DNA from: Glycine soja
Lineage: Eukaryota > Streptophyta > Magnoliopsida > Fabales > Fabaceae
Reading direction: 5' to 3'
DNA: 64,000 bases
NCBI RefSeq assembly: GCF_004193775.1
Contig: NC_041011.1
Coordinates: 42,043,167-42,107,166 of the forward strand
Numbering within the stretch: the first letter of the stretch is position 1; the number at the start of each line of letters is the position of its first letter. Of the stretch, positions 10,601 through 22,979 are shown in pieces. The notes beneath the pieces were generated by a model. That model was given only the letters and a program-made list of their open reading frames with translations, did not search any database and was not told the origin of the DNA. The position numbers and the translations under genes are program-made.

Positions 10601-13600
10601 ACAAAAACTTTATATATCTCTATTCTACCTAAAATAATCAAACATGAGATTCTTTGTAGATAACCATCCAGCCTACTCAACAGCTCCCTTCAGAAACAAA
10701 GAAAAAGGACAAAGTAATACAAAAGTCCAAAACTGAAAATTCAAAGGACCAAGTAAGGGGATTCACATACTTTTTTTTGTTTCACAAAGTCCTAATAGCA
10801 CCCAATACATCCACTTCATCAAGAAGCTAATCAGTAATTTTAAAGTCACCAAGTAAATATATGTCAAAACTCCATCCTTGCTCAAGTACACAAATTTTAT
10901 TACACAGCCTCTGATCCTACTTACTACTGAATTATGTCCTTTATTTTATCACAATCTTTTTCCCTTGGCAGGTTTCAGAATATTGGATTACCAAATATTA
11001 TCAAACAGGCATAGATAGGATATTTATAAAGATATATTTAAAGGGAAATATGATGTTGACACTTGATATCATACCCCATGGGCTAAAAACAACCAAGAAA
11101 ATAAACCTGATGTATCTCAGATAAATTATGTGATATTGTAGGCCAATTAAAAACAATGAAGAATAAAGCAATACTTGTTCCAATGTAACAGAGAAATGTA
11201 AAATCTCAATAAAACAATGTCTCAAAGATACGCGTCATACTTTCCAGTATACTGAAAACAACTAAATTGTTGCTCAACAAGATATAATTTCAGTCGAGGC
11301 TGCCGGGCCATAACCTATCATAAAGAACATTCATGAATACTCCAGTGGAAATATTGATTCAGTTAAATCTTTATACATACACTTACCTTTGGAATCAGTT
11401 CATCATAAACTATGGCAGGAAGATAAGCCAAGGTTGTTCCACTATCTATTATTGTCCCCTTCCCATTTCCAGAATCAAATATATCTGAGGGAAGCTGTAG
11501 AATATCTGTATCAACCTCAATACTCTTCAAAACCACGTTGTAGTGTGCCCTATAATAGATAAAAAAAAAAATTACAGTTAAGGCATAATTTTTCAAACTC
11601 AAGATCTGAACTGAATATCAAATACAACAATTTTTTTTACTGTTATGTGCAGGGCTGCCTTTCAGTTTTTGAGTTGTGGATATGCACTGTGTGCTGGGTT
11701 GTGGGGTGCTAAAGTGGTAGTGTAATGGGTCCATTTTGTTGGGTTAATAATTTTTGTAGCTCTTTAGTGCTGTAGTGCTTCACAGCTTTTGATTTACTCT
11801 CAGCACTTTCTTAATGATATGTTTGTTTGCCTTTCAAAAAAAATCAAATACACTATAACTTACAAGTATCAGAAAAAAAATTCACAACTTAAACCAGAGG
11901 CCTCAGATGAATATACTTTCATAAAACTGAAGGCCTTAAAAGCAACCAAAACAGAAAGAAGACCTTCATTATGTGGCCTGGTCACACATATAACTACTAG
12001 CTAGAGAGACAGATGGAATTTCATAAATGGCAAAAAAAATACAATTTTAAAATTAAATAATCCCAACAAGATCCAGAGAGGAAAAAAAACAGACAAGAAA
12101 CTTGAAAAGGTCTAGCTCAATACAATCGCACTAATGACATTGATGTACAACAATAAATTTGATGGTAATATACAAATGAAAATCTATTAGAGATGATTCA
12201 GGTGAATGATTTATTCCCCTCCGGTGTCAAGCATTTACAACATTGGCTTTAAAATGATATCTTTGTTACTTCATTTTCTGAATCTTTTTAGTAGTAAAAT
12301 AAATATATTACACTAAATGTATGAATGCAATACACTTGTCCAGATTGAGAAATAAAAAACCATGCAGTGCCAATATTCTATCAAATTTTCTATCTTCAAA
12401 TAATATTAATAAGTAATGCTCCCTACTTCAATTACAGAACAACCTAGCCAACTAAAAATCTTGTGAACATGATATGAGGTTATATAAAAGATATTTCATT
12501 ACTGGTAGTTTCAGTATTGCTTGATCACCAAATTTACCCTTGGATTTATATGATAACCAATATCATGGTATGAGAATGAAAGACTAGGTTACTGCACATA
12601 CATTCTTGGTACCAATGGAGTTGTACTGACTTTTGGTTCCACCACTTCCCCTATGGCAAATATTCCACCACCACGAATATTGTCAAGGCAGTGTGAAAAT
12701 ATTTTTTTCACCTTTCCAGATGCAGCAAGCTGTGAAAGCACAGAAGAATTTGATTGTCCAAAACCAATTATTCCATCAAGGGCTTCTTCAGAAGATGAAC
12801 TCAATGTCCCAGATTGTACAGCACCACACCTGTCAGCAAGAGATTATCCAAAGAGATATAAACGGGGGGAAGTTGAAAATGTAAGATTTTTCATTAACTC
12901 TATCAACCTACGAACCTATTAACCTAAATATTTCTAATTAAAAATAATACACTGAAACTTCCCACTTGAATGCAAAGTATTTACATAACCAAAAACAGTT
13001 GACTCAAAAGAATGAAAATCCCATTCACAACCAAGATAATTCTCTCATATTGAACATTGACAGCAGGCATGATCCGCCTAAAAATTATCACGAGAAGTTA
13101 GTAATAAATGATACAATCTGAATTGTAAAGCATTAGTAATTAGTAATAATAATTATTCTCACCCAAAAATGATGCTGCTATTTTGTGGTGCTGTACGAAG
13201 ATTGCCATTGACATGGTTATAAGTAAGATAATCCTGGACATAGTATCCAGTAGTCGCACTTCCGTCTCCGTAAGTTATGCTGTAGGGGCATGGAATTTCA
13301 GACTTGCAACCAGGAATTGGACCGTCATAAGTGGCAGAGCAAAACTCTTGGTCACAAGAAATCAACTCTGAAGTTTCCGAGCCCTTCGGGTCATAAAGAG
13401 TCAAATCTATCTGTTGCAACAACGACAACGACAAAAACACGATGGCGATTCAGAAGCTGAATTGAAGCTGTTAAGTGTTACAAAACATGGATACATACAC
13501 CAAGATCGCTTTTCCTGGGACATCTGGAGCACTTAACACAATTCACCCACAGAATGTCACTTCCTGTATCAACTTGCACATAATAATCCTTCGGAGGAGA

Positions 13601-14167
13601 GCCAAGCCCAAGTTTCGTAAAATACAAACTAAACCAAATAAACAACAACATAACATAAGCATGAAATTAAGATAATCACTGCAAGCTTCTTCGTCATTCA
13701 TATTTTAAAAAATCATAATAATAATTAAAGGTTTAAATATATTTAAGGTCCCTCATAACTAATATTGCTTTGGATCCCTACTAAAATTTTTACTTGTTCT
13801 GAGTTCCTAATATATTAAAACTTTTATTTTGAATTTTTTAATTTCAATATATGGGGACTCAAAAACAATCCAAAAATCTAGGTACCTAAATAAAATTCGG
13901 TCATTTATCAATATTTTAAACTTATTTAAGACATAATTAAATTAAAAGAAGCAAAAAGACGAACCCGGTTTCGGTGGGGAGACCATTGCCGCCGAGGTTG
14001 AGATCCACGGCGGAGAGAATTCGACCCCGACGGCGAGCGTCGTGAGCTTTGACAGCGTTTAAGCTCCTTTTCCGCCGCTCCACCGGGAACACAAAATTTC
14101 CGTTGGCAATGCAACCAATTTCCGCAACTAGAATCGCCACTAATATCAGTACAGCTCTCGGATCCAT
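7611..14167 (-). CDS. Pepsin-like (A1) aspartic protease with GPI-anchor-like tail
   Basis: Ten exons (minus): 13965-14167, 13499-13628, 13163-13410, 12602-12829, 11387-11549, 11241-11314, 10290-10380, 9809-9884, 9271-9342, 7611-7753; phases all match and give 475 aa. The family hydrolyses peptide bonds with two aspartates. Here they are D88 in DTGS and D305 in DSGTT. A hydrophobic signal peptide (about 1-24) and an Arg/Lys-rich propeptide-like stretch precede the catalytic core, and many paired cysteines fit extracellular folding. The last exon ends in small residues (ISSATT) and then a hydrophobic stretch to the stop (RILTFFLLLTTMLNN), as in GPI-anchored plant aspartic proteases of the 'aspartic proteinase-like protein 2' type; it probably acts at the plasma membrane or cell wall. 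Intron 4 contains a LINE tail and intron 9 a CACTA-like end, both in non-coding DNA. Exact substrate unknown. Confidence 0.93.
7975..8262. mobile_element. CACTA-type transposon terminal fragment in protease intron 9
   Basis: The stretch ends in ccatttttgtagtagtg, the reverse complement of CACTACTACAAAAATGG, a typical plant CACTA terminus. Before it lie subterminal-like 'gaagacggttg', 'aaagatgatttt' and 'aaaatcgtcttt' motifs, one pair inverted. A purine-rich block opens it near 7975. No partner CACTA start was seen upstream, so it is a one-ended remnant. Confidence 0.55.
11640..11848 (+). mobile_element. LINE 3' tail in protease intron 4 (antisense)
   Basis: A G/T-rich stretch unlike the AT-rich intron around it ends in 'cttaatgatatgtttgtttg' and cctttcaaaaaaaa, the usual form of a truncated plant L1 3' end with oligo-A. 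It runs opposite to the host gene. The intron still has intact borders (donor at 12601, acceptor before 11549). Confidence 0.6.
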
Positions 14168-14793
14168 TAATTGGGTAGCCTAAGGACTTGAGTTGAAGTG
14201 AAAGAAAGAAATAGATCCAGCACAGTTCAAGGTAGATTCGATTCAACTACTGCAGTGTCGGAACAAAGTAAAGTTCCATTGGCGTTGTTGCCGTGTTCGG
14301 CGGCTTGTAATACAAAAATGGTGTATGTGGAAAGTAATTATTGGGGGAATGAGGGAAACCAACCAACTAGAAAAAAAATAACAGACTAACAGTATGCCAG
14401 ATGGAATTAGTACTTTGCTACTGTTTCAACGTCAAACGACGCGTCTTCTACTCGTTTTGATATTTGGCACGCTTCTCTTCTATCTCTTGTTCCTTGCCAT
14501 ATGGACTTCTTTTGAGTTAACAATTCTTTCATGCCGCTTCATCTCCTAAGATAATAGACCAACTTTTAAGTGTCTGATAAAAAATTACAAATATCTAATT
14601 CAAATTTGTCAAATAATATCAATTAACTTATCTAGATTTTCACACTTAAGGGGACATGTCTTTCATGATATAATTTTGTAGTCCCCAAAATTACATTTTT
14701 GGAAGTATAATGTGTTGAAATGTTATTTCCATAAACATGTTTGATTGGTATTTAATAATTGTAAAAAAAAATAATTAATTAAAAAAGTAAAAG

Positions 14794-14795
<2 letters not shown>

Positions 14796-14829
<34 letters not shown>
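14796..14829. repeat. (AT)n microsatellite
   Basis: A perfect AT dinucleotide run about 34 bases long. Confidence 0.95.
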
Positions 14830-14834
<5 letters not shown>

Positions 14835-14869
14835 AATGATAATAATAATATAATAGAGATCTATGAAGC

Positions 14870-15030
14870 ATTAATATTGATACGTACACGACACAAACAC
14901 GTGGACACATGTAATGTTCAAAATATAAAACGTAGTATGGGTGTTGTATCGGTGTTAAACACTGATACGGATGCATGTTGAACACCGAACATGACAAGAA
15001 ACTAGAGTATCCGTGTTTCATAGATAGAGA
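14870..15030. repeat. Dispersed-repeat-like stretch rich in acacgtgg / gatacgg phrases
   Basis: The stretch contains tgatacgtacacgacac, acacgtggacac, gtgttgtatcggtgt, 'aacactgatacgg' and tccgtgtttcatag. Such repeated phrases occur in a family of short dispersed plant sequences. Family and ends could not be set from this window. Confidence 0.35.
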
Positions 15031-18000
15031 TAAGTAATTATTGTAGAAAATAACTTTTATTTTCATGATATACCCCCACTAACTCACTGTTCATCGTGTG
15101 AATAGAGTTTGTTTGAAACATGAAGATATAATATGTATGGGAATACAACAAACTCACTCAGAAATAAATTCTTGTAACCTTTTAAGAAACATCGGTATAT
15201 ATATCGTCACTCTCGTATTTCTGAAAATAGAATAACATGATATGAAACGCCTTCTTTAATAATCAGTATGTGACTCTTAGTTAGAAAAAGTTCGACCAAC
15301 CAAATAATGGAAGAAAGAAAATGGGATATGATTCAGAAATAGAGTTGCATCCCTGTTCACTTCTTTTTCTTTTTCTTAATGATTGTGCCAAAATGATTAA
15401 AAAATAAATAAAAATTCATTTCTTTTCTGTTCACGTTGTTATATGGCAAGATAATGTTACTAAAAATATATTTCTTCTTTAATGTTGTTGGAGAATGTTT
15501 CTATTAAACCAAACACAACATAACATATATTTACCAAACACAACATTACGTATTTACGTGTGACGATGTACGCTAATTACTAAAAAAAAATCAAAATACA
15601 ACTGACTGAATCAAATCAAAAAGTTTTTTTATTTAACATTTCATAGTTGATGCACACGTTAGAGACAGACTGGGAGGGAGACAGAGTTGATAATCTCTAA
15701 TTGGGAAAAAAAGTTGCAGTCTCTAAGTTTAAAATTTAAATTTATAGTATAAAAAATACTTTTAATCAGTATATATATTTTTTGGTCAGGGAAAGGGGTT
15801 AAAGCTCCAGAAAGAACATTATCATTGGCTTGTTATTTTAATTAGACATTTTTAATACATTTCCTCTTATATATGTGGTTTACACAGTATTTCAAATTAC
15901 TTTTCTTTTGTTATTGTGAATAATATTTTTGATAAATTTATCAAAAATATTATTTATAAAAGAAAATTTAGTTTTAATTATAAAATAATGTTTTACTTAT
16001 AATATTAAATATCTGATACTAAAAGTATTAAAATAAAAGATTAAAGTAAAAGTTTCATACTTTCAAAATCTATTTGATACTTAAATATTATAAAAGATTT
16101 TATAATGTAAATTTGTATATTTTACATATAAAAATAATACATTAATATTATAAAATAAATAATACTATAAACATTAATTTTTATTTTAAATAAATAAATA
16201 AAGAATAGAAAACACCTCATTGAGTATAAGGATAAAAAAAATACTTTTATGCATAATTTATTTTTTTCTCTTCATTCTATTTTTTATTTATCTATATAAA
16301 TAGATCGTTTTTTAACAAAATTATCTATTTAAATAATTCACTATTTTTATTTATAAGAATTAAATATAATATCAAGAGATATACAACCGTCAGACATTAT
16401 GCAATCAATTGAGTTAAATCCTTATTCTATTTTTACTATTCTTGTTTCTTTTTGTTATATTTCTTTTTTCTTTACTTTTTCCATCGTCCAAATAAAGCAT
16501 AGATGAAAGGTTTTGGTGGATGTGTATGTCTTCTTAGAACATATACAATCCATTATTGTTTATATGAGTTATTTATCATAATTTTATAAGTATTTAAATA
16601 AAAATTCATTTTAATATTAAAATAAGTATTTAAATTAATTTTATGGATCCAATAATACTGTAAAATTATTATTTAAAATATAATGTGGTTAAACAATAAT
16701 GACTTATATAAGTAACAATACTTATATAAATAAATAACTTTATGTCATATGTTCTTGTAAAAAAAACTTAAATAATATTATTTAAAATTAAACACCTAAT
16801 TAACAATACTCTTACACGTACACCTTCCAAATCATTCCTTTATTATTATGTTTGAATAAGATCTATGAGATAAATATTTTTCTCAAATACAATACAAGGT
16901 TATAATATGCATGATTTTAAATGATACTATAACATTCTATTTCAATTTAGTGTGGGACTGACGGCACTACTTGTCCCGTTTGGCGTCCCTTATCACGTTT
17001 GGCATACATCCCTGTCTGTGTATAATAATCGCACTTAATAAGAGGCTAATTAAGCAACGCATTTCATGTTAGACGAGAAACCAGGAAATTAAAGGTGATT
17101 GCTCCTTAGAATTTGCCTTATTTATGTAAGTACAAGAGTTTTAATCAAATTAAATGCTAAACTACTTGACAGTCATGTACCCACAACAAGGAGGTGAAAT
17201 ACGGCACAATATTCATTGGCCAGCCTAATACAAAAACAGGTATTATACTTTGGAGAAGTACGAAGTACATAAATAGATATAAAAAGTACTCAACAAATTA
17301 ATATATACAATAATTCGTACAATCAAGAGAAAAATATAAAATAAAAGATGAGACTTTATTTTAGCAGACATATTTTGAGGGGCTAAAGTAATTAAATATT
17401 TTTAAACTTAAAAGATTAATTCAAATAAAAAAATTAGATGAAACCAAATATATATTTTAGTCATATTTATTTATTTATTATCTCATAGTATTATCTATTT
17501 ATATATATCTATCTCTAAGATTCCAAAATGCTCATACAAAATTATAGTACAGAATATGCTTCTTCTTTTTTGGCCGAATAGTACAGAATATGCTGATTCA
17601 GTTAGAATAGAAAAAAAGATAACATGATTTAATATGTAAAAAATTATTGGTAAAATATTGTTTTTTTTTTCTATTCTATCTCACTATCTACCATGAAATT
17701 AAGAGGAAATTTTAATCCTTTCACCATATTCCATATATATTTTAAGAATAAAAAGATTCCATATATATTTTTCTAATATTATGCATAGTTTATTAATTTT
17801 CATTAGTCTATTCTTTATTTATTTTTTCTTGGAATAACAAGTTCTATTTAATTATGACATTATATCATTCAAATGATTTTTTTTAATAATCAAACATATA
17901 ACCCACGATTAAGTTAAAATAATGGTTTAATTATAAATTTTATCACTAAATTTTTATAATTTTATAAATTTTATCATCTATATTTTTTTTAAAATTTTAC

Positions 18001-18540
18001 CATTCAATTTTTATTATTTCATGAATTTTATCATTGATTTTTTTTTAACAAAAATCAAACAAGCATATATAACTATTAATTCTATTTTTGGATAAATCCA
18101 AAGTATCTCTTAAAGGATAACCAAAGATCCACCATTAAAAAGGCTTATTACTCTTAAGAGATGTTTGTCATACATAAAGACCTAAAATCAAATTCTTAAT
18201 TACATCTTTAAATAGATATGAATACCTATCAATTATGTATTTATACCACATTAACTAACGACTGACAAGCATGAAAACTGCATCATTAATTTGAATCTTC
18301 ATATTCCAAAACTTCTAAGCCTAGTGTTAATAAAACTTCCCAAAGATCGATGTGTCTACATATTCTTAAGTTAATACACAAAATTGATAGCGAGTCGATC
18401 GATAATATGCTATGATGACTACCAGACCAGAAGCAAGACTATAAATTAAAATAAGAAATTTATATGGATATATATATTAACACACACATCATCTTAATTA
18501 GTCTCATGCATCTTTGATGACCCTTCTTTCTAATTTCCTA

Positions 18541-19586
18541 CTACTCATGCAACAATGTGAACGGTGAAGCTCCGGAGCAAAGATCATTGGTATGCCTTAG
18601 TGCAAGAGTACTTGGAATCACAAATGGCACCCAAGTATTGCATGCATCATATGCACTACCCTTAACAGTATCACCAGATGCTGGCTGCGAAAGATAACAC
18701 AAGTCCCTTGCATGATAAGGATCGGTACTGGAGCTGAGCACATTTTCATAACCAAGCATCTTCACATCATTATGCTCAAGACCGTTGCTTCTACTATTTT
18801 GAACAACATCATCATCATCTGCAATATTGAACGTAGGAGTAGCCATGGGAATCGCGTAACCATCTCCACCACCATAAATGACATAGTTAGATCCAGAGCT
18901 ATTATTGTTATTATCAACGGAAGCAGAATCAATCCAAAACTTTTGTCCATAAGTGTAATTCAAGTGGCTATAAGGCTGAGGTTGATGTAATGCAAGAGAA
19001 TGGTGAGAAGCTCCAAGGATATTGATGTTAGAATCCACGTGAGGGGTTTGAGGATCCATGATGGTGAGGTCAACCTGTTCATCAGCATCTTTCAAACGTT
19101 TGGCAGCACCACCAATGGGCAAAGTGCTGCTCTCAAGTATGCTCTTAACGTCGTATCTGTTCATATCGAAGTTTGTAACTGCCTTCAGTCCTCGGAATTT
19201 GATGGCTGCAATGTCATATGCCTCTGCTGCCTCTTCTTGAGTGTCTGCAAAATTAATTAATGTAGCACAATTTGGTCCATTAATTCTTCAGAAAACATAC
19301 ACATGCGCATGCAGTGCAAAACTGCATATTAATTACTTATAAATGCACCATGCATATAGTACCTTGAGAACTAATCATATTCTTAAATCTAACATGATTT
19401 TTAGCCCCCAAAGTTATACTATCATTATCCATTAGTAAAGCATAATTTAGGTAGGACTAAAATAATTAACACCGACCTAGTCCAATATTTCCCCTTGTAC
19501 AAACTGTTAAAGCTAAAATACTGGTATATATATTTTATTTTATTTTGCTGATTGTTACCTAAGGAATTGATCTATTCCACCATTTG

Positions 19587-19626
<40 letters not shown>

Positions 19627-22600
19627 TCCAAAAAAAAAAAAACTAGTCTTCCTTACTGAAAGTTCCCAAGTAGAGATCTTTGTTGACTGCTACTCTTCCA
19701 ATCCTAGCTTGCCATCTACCATGTTGGTGATGCCTGGATTCATATCATTTAAATCATATAAATTATATGTCAAGTCTTCCCATTTCAGTTTCAAATTTTC
19801 AATGGGTGCACATGATATTAATTATATAATTTAAATGTTTTATACAAGAGTCAAGACTAAGATATACACAACATAGCGAGAGACAAGAAACACTAAACAA
19901 TGAACCTTCACATAATGAATAAAAACGCAAAAAGCAAAGATTCTACAACGTTAATTTTTAGTAATTTTTTAGCAATAAAACAAAAGGACAAAATTCATAT
20001 TAGTTTTTATGTGTTCAACATTACTAAGTTCACAAATGAAGTAATAATATGTATTTTTTTAAAAAAATATACTACAAGTCTACAACGTATTAATTGAAAG
20101 AAAGATACATATATAACATTGTTATTAAAATGAAGAACTTGATGAAAAGGACTTAATGTAAATTTTGGTTTAGTGGATTAATTTTCTTTCACAATTTTCT
20201 TTTACATACGTGTCTCTAGGACGAATGACCCATATACCTAACCGTCAAAAATATAAATCTCACTAGTTTGATTAATGTACTTTATTGTGATTTTTAATAT
20301 ATCTCTAATGTAATTTTAATGAAAACTTTTTTAATATAATTTTTAATGGACACGTTTTTTTACAACAATGGGCAGCTTAATAAATACTAATTAATTACGT
20401 TCCTTACAACAATGGACAGCTTAAGTATATTAATAATATATTTTTGATACAATTATTTTAGTTTTAGTTCCTTAACAACACACGAATGTATATATTCAAT
20501 GGTAAGTCAACTCTGTACCTCGTTACTCCTCGATAAATGGATGCACCGCGAGAAAAGCCACTGCTCTTCCTGCCTCAACATAATTTTTATAGTTATATAT
20601 GTGTGAATCATTATATGTACAATCAAATTAATATATATTTATCCATCTGTACTTAGTTAATAATATACTAAGCTTATTATGTGCAGATTAATAATGACAT
20701 TTGTAAAATACATACCTTCTCAGTGATGCGACGTACTCTTGCCTTGTCAAGTTCTTCATTTCTTCTAATTCTTTTTCATAGTGGATAATCTATAATTCAT
20801 TGATTATTCACGAAGACACAAAGTACCCAATGTTAAAAGCATCAGAATAAGTAATCACATACGGGCATAGTTGAATTCTTATATTTGTAAGACAATAAAT
20901 TATTAGTTTCTTTTGTGAACAGACACAACCCATGAAATGAGGAAACTTTTTTGTAGCACAGGGACGAAATAGATATGCAATGGGATAAAAATGGGTGTGT
21001 GAATTTAAGGTCACAATTAATCTGCAGTGTTAATAAGTAATTATTAAAAAAATAATGAATTAGATTGTGTTGAAACACAAACACATTTCTTTTTCCTAAG
21101 ACAACTGGTGTCTCCCAAGTTAATTCAGCCTTCTCTTGGCATTGTTGCTTGTTATTTCTAATTAATGCCAACATATTGGAATTATGTAATGCAACACTTG
21201 ATTCACCGATGATAAGCATGCGCATCAGAGTGAGAACATAAAATTTACTGGAAAATTTGTTGTTGTTGTCGTTGCTCCCCAGTATTTCAGTGCCGCCAAA
21301 TCATACGCTCTAGCTGCTTTTTCTTCTTTATCATAACCTCCTGCAAATATACAAGAAGAAATGGTATTTGTGAAGAACAACTAAAATAATGTGATATTAA
21401 TATTATGATGAGGAAAAAATGTTTTTATTTCTTTTTCTAATATACATTCACAGTGCCATTTATTTAATTTCAATAAAAATACTAGAATACTATACATGAC
21501 TACTACTAATTAATTAAACATCCAAAATATGTCAATTTGTTTTTGTACTCACCTAAGTAAACTGCAAAAACGAGAAGTGTCGACGAAAGCGATATCCCAT
21601 TGAAGAGATTAGGGACACAACAAAAAATTAAACTCAAGTTAATACTAATGAATCTAATTAGATCTTTTTAAAAAAATACAATGTATAGAGAGGATTGAAC
21701 AAAAAAATCTTGGCAATGTACCAGGTAATTAATTAGTTTAATCGCACCTTGCTTTCCTTTGCTAGTTTTCCCCTCTCTTCTACTACTATTGTCCCACAGG
21801 TGAGCCTCGTATCTACCCGTCCATCTATGCCTTCAAAATCAACAAACCCTAACTCCATTATTTCATATTATATAAACAGATCGAGTAATGTCATCTAAAA
21901 TTGATCACTAAATAATAATAAAAAGAACCTAAAACAACTTCTTAATTAAATTAAAAACATTTGCAACTAGTTAAAATCAAACAAACATGTTTAAAAATTA
22001 ACTAACTGAAGATTCAAACCTGCTTACACCACGGTATATGGAAGTCCTCTTTCCAAATGTGTCAGCGGATTTTCTGGACACAGTGTCAACATTAAGAATT
22101 CCGCTTTGCTTACTCTTCGAGGAGGAACTCTCTTCACCCGCTGTTAGAAGGGGCAATGCTACTGTGCCAGACTCTGACACTCTAGTAGTGCTCATGGAAA
22201 GTGATGTGTTTGCAGCATCTGACTGTGATGACATTTGTTTCCTCAGCCATGTCTTTATCATGGACAACCCTATAGAGTTGGTGTTTTTTGGACAACCGCC
22301 ACCCCCGGTTGCCGGTTTTTCCAAAAGAAAATTTTCGAGTTTCGGGTGTTGTTGGTTATTGTCCATGTTTTGGTTACTGCTGCATGAAGTTCCCAAACCC
22401 TTTGTGTTCCAATAATCTAAAAAAGGGGAAAAAAACGTGTCTCTTTGATTTAGTACTGAGATTATTGAGAAACTTTATTTATACATGTACTTCTTCTAAC
22501 CAAAACAAGAATAAAGTTCAAATATAAAACAAAAACGGGACATGTAATCCTATATATATACATTTTTTTAAAAAAAAAAAATTAGTTTGGTGATATATTC

Positions 22601-22904
22601 GTGACGATGTAGTGGATTTAATGAAATTCAACAATTAATGGAAAAAATGGTAAAGCATAATGAGTTATGATTTTGAGAAGAAAGAAATGGAACCTAGAGG
22701 AGTTATATGATGAGTATTGTTTCTGTTGGGTGCTTCTACTAAGGCAAATGAAGAGAGATCAAAGCATTCGGTGACTGAGATTTCGTGGGAGTTGAAACCA
22801 AGGAGAGGGGTCACCGTTTGAGAGTGATCTTCTTCATCATTTAGAGGTTGTGATGGAAGTTCTTGAGGGGAGAGAGAGAAATCCAGCCAGTTCATTGACG
22901 CCAT
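18541..22904 (-). CDS. AINTEGUMENTA-like/PLETHORA-type AP2 transcription factor
   Basis: Nine exons (minus): 22694-22904, 22020-22416, 21748-21830, 21553-21561, 21249-21340, 20716-20789, 20519-20569, 19657-19733, 18541-19244; all phases match and give 565 aa. Two AP2 DNA-binding domains: about 196-264 ([20 protein letters not shown]) and 300-358 ([20 protein letters not shown]). The conserved linker between them includes [21 protein letters not shown]-terminal motifs [16 protein letters not shown] and IKTWLR are typical of the ANT/PLT/BABY BOOM lineage, whose members keep meristems and young organs dividing. Exon 4 is the 9-nt microexon that supplies VYLG, a hallmark of this family. The C-terminal third is Asn/Ser-rich, as expected of an activation region. 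Placement among AIL5, AIL6 and AIL7 was not resolved. Confidence 0.95.
19587..19626. repeat. Compound (AT)n(GT)n microsatellite in AIL intron 8
   Basis: An AT run passes directly into a GT run and is followed a few bases later by an A12 run. It begins about 30 bases after the donor of intron 8 as the gene is transcribed. Confidence 0.9.
21553..21561 (-). other. 9-nt microexon of the AIL gene
   Basis: On the minus strand the order is tttttgcag, then TTTACTTAG, then gtgagtac. With the flanking split codons it gives V-Y-L-G inside AP2 domain 1. Both splice borders are canonical. This tiny exon is known in ANT-type AP2 genes and is easily missed by gene finders. Confidence 0.95.
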
Positions 22905-22971
22905 CTATGATCTATGGGACTATGACTCTTATAAGGAAAAAGATATCACTAAGCTTTGAAGTTAATGTATG

Positions 22972-22979
22972 TATATATA
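22972..22979 (-). promoter_or_regulatory. Candidate TATA box of the AIL gene
   Basis: Minus-strand CCTATATATAC lies about 70 bases upstream of the start codon, which would leave a short leader of roughly 40 bases. Motif and position only. Confidence 0.45.

Larger units (their letters stand above)
14168..18540. other. AT-rich intergenic DNA between protease and AIL gene
   Basis: Its left edge is the protease promoter and its right edge the AIL 3' flank. No exon could be supported in 4.4 kb. It contains an (AT)n run at about 14796-14829 and a GC-richer dispersed-repeat-like stretch at 14870-15030. The rest is A/T-rich sequence without recognisable structure. Confidence 0.6.

Noticed and set aside
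13165..14246. Extra overlapping frames at the protease 5' end
   Set aside because: Only the frame beginning at 14167 gives a signal peptide and joins in phase to the DTGS exon.
18541..19244. miR172 target site in the AP2 gene
   Set aside because: No such site was recognised by eye, and the gene belongs to the ANT/AIL lineage, which lacks it.
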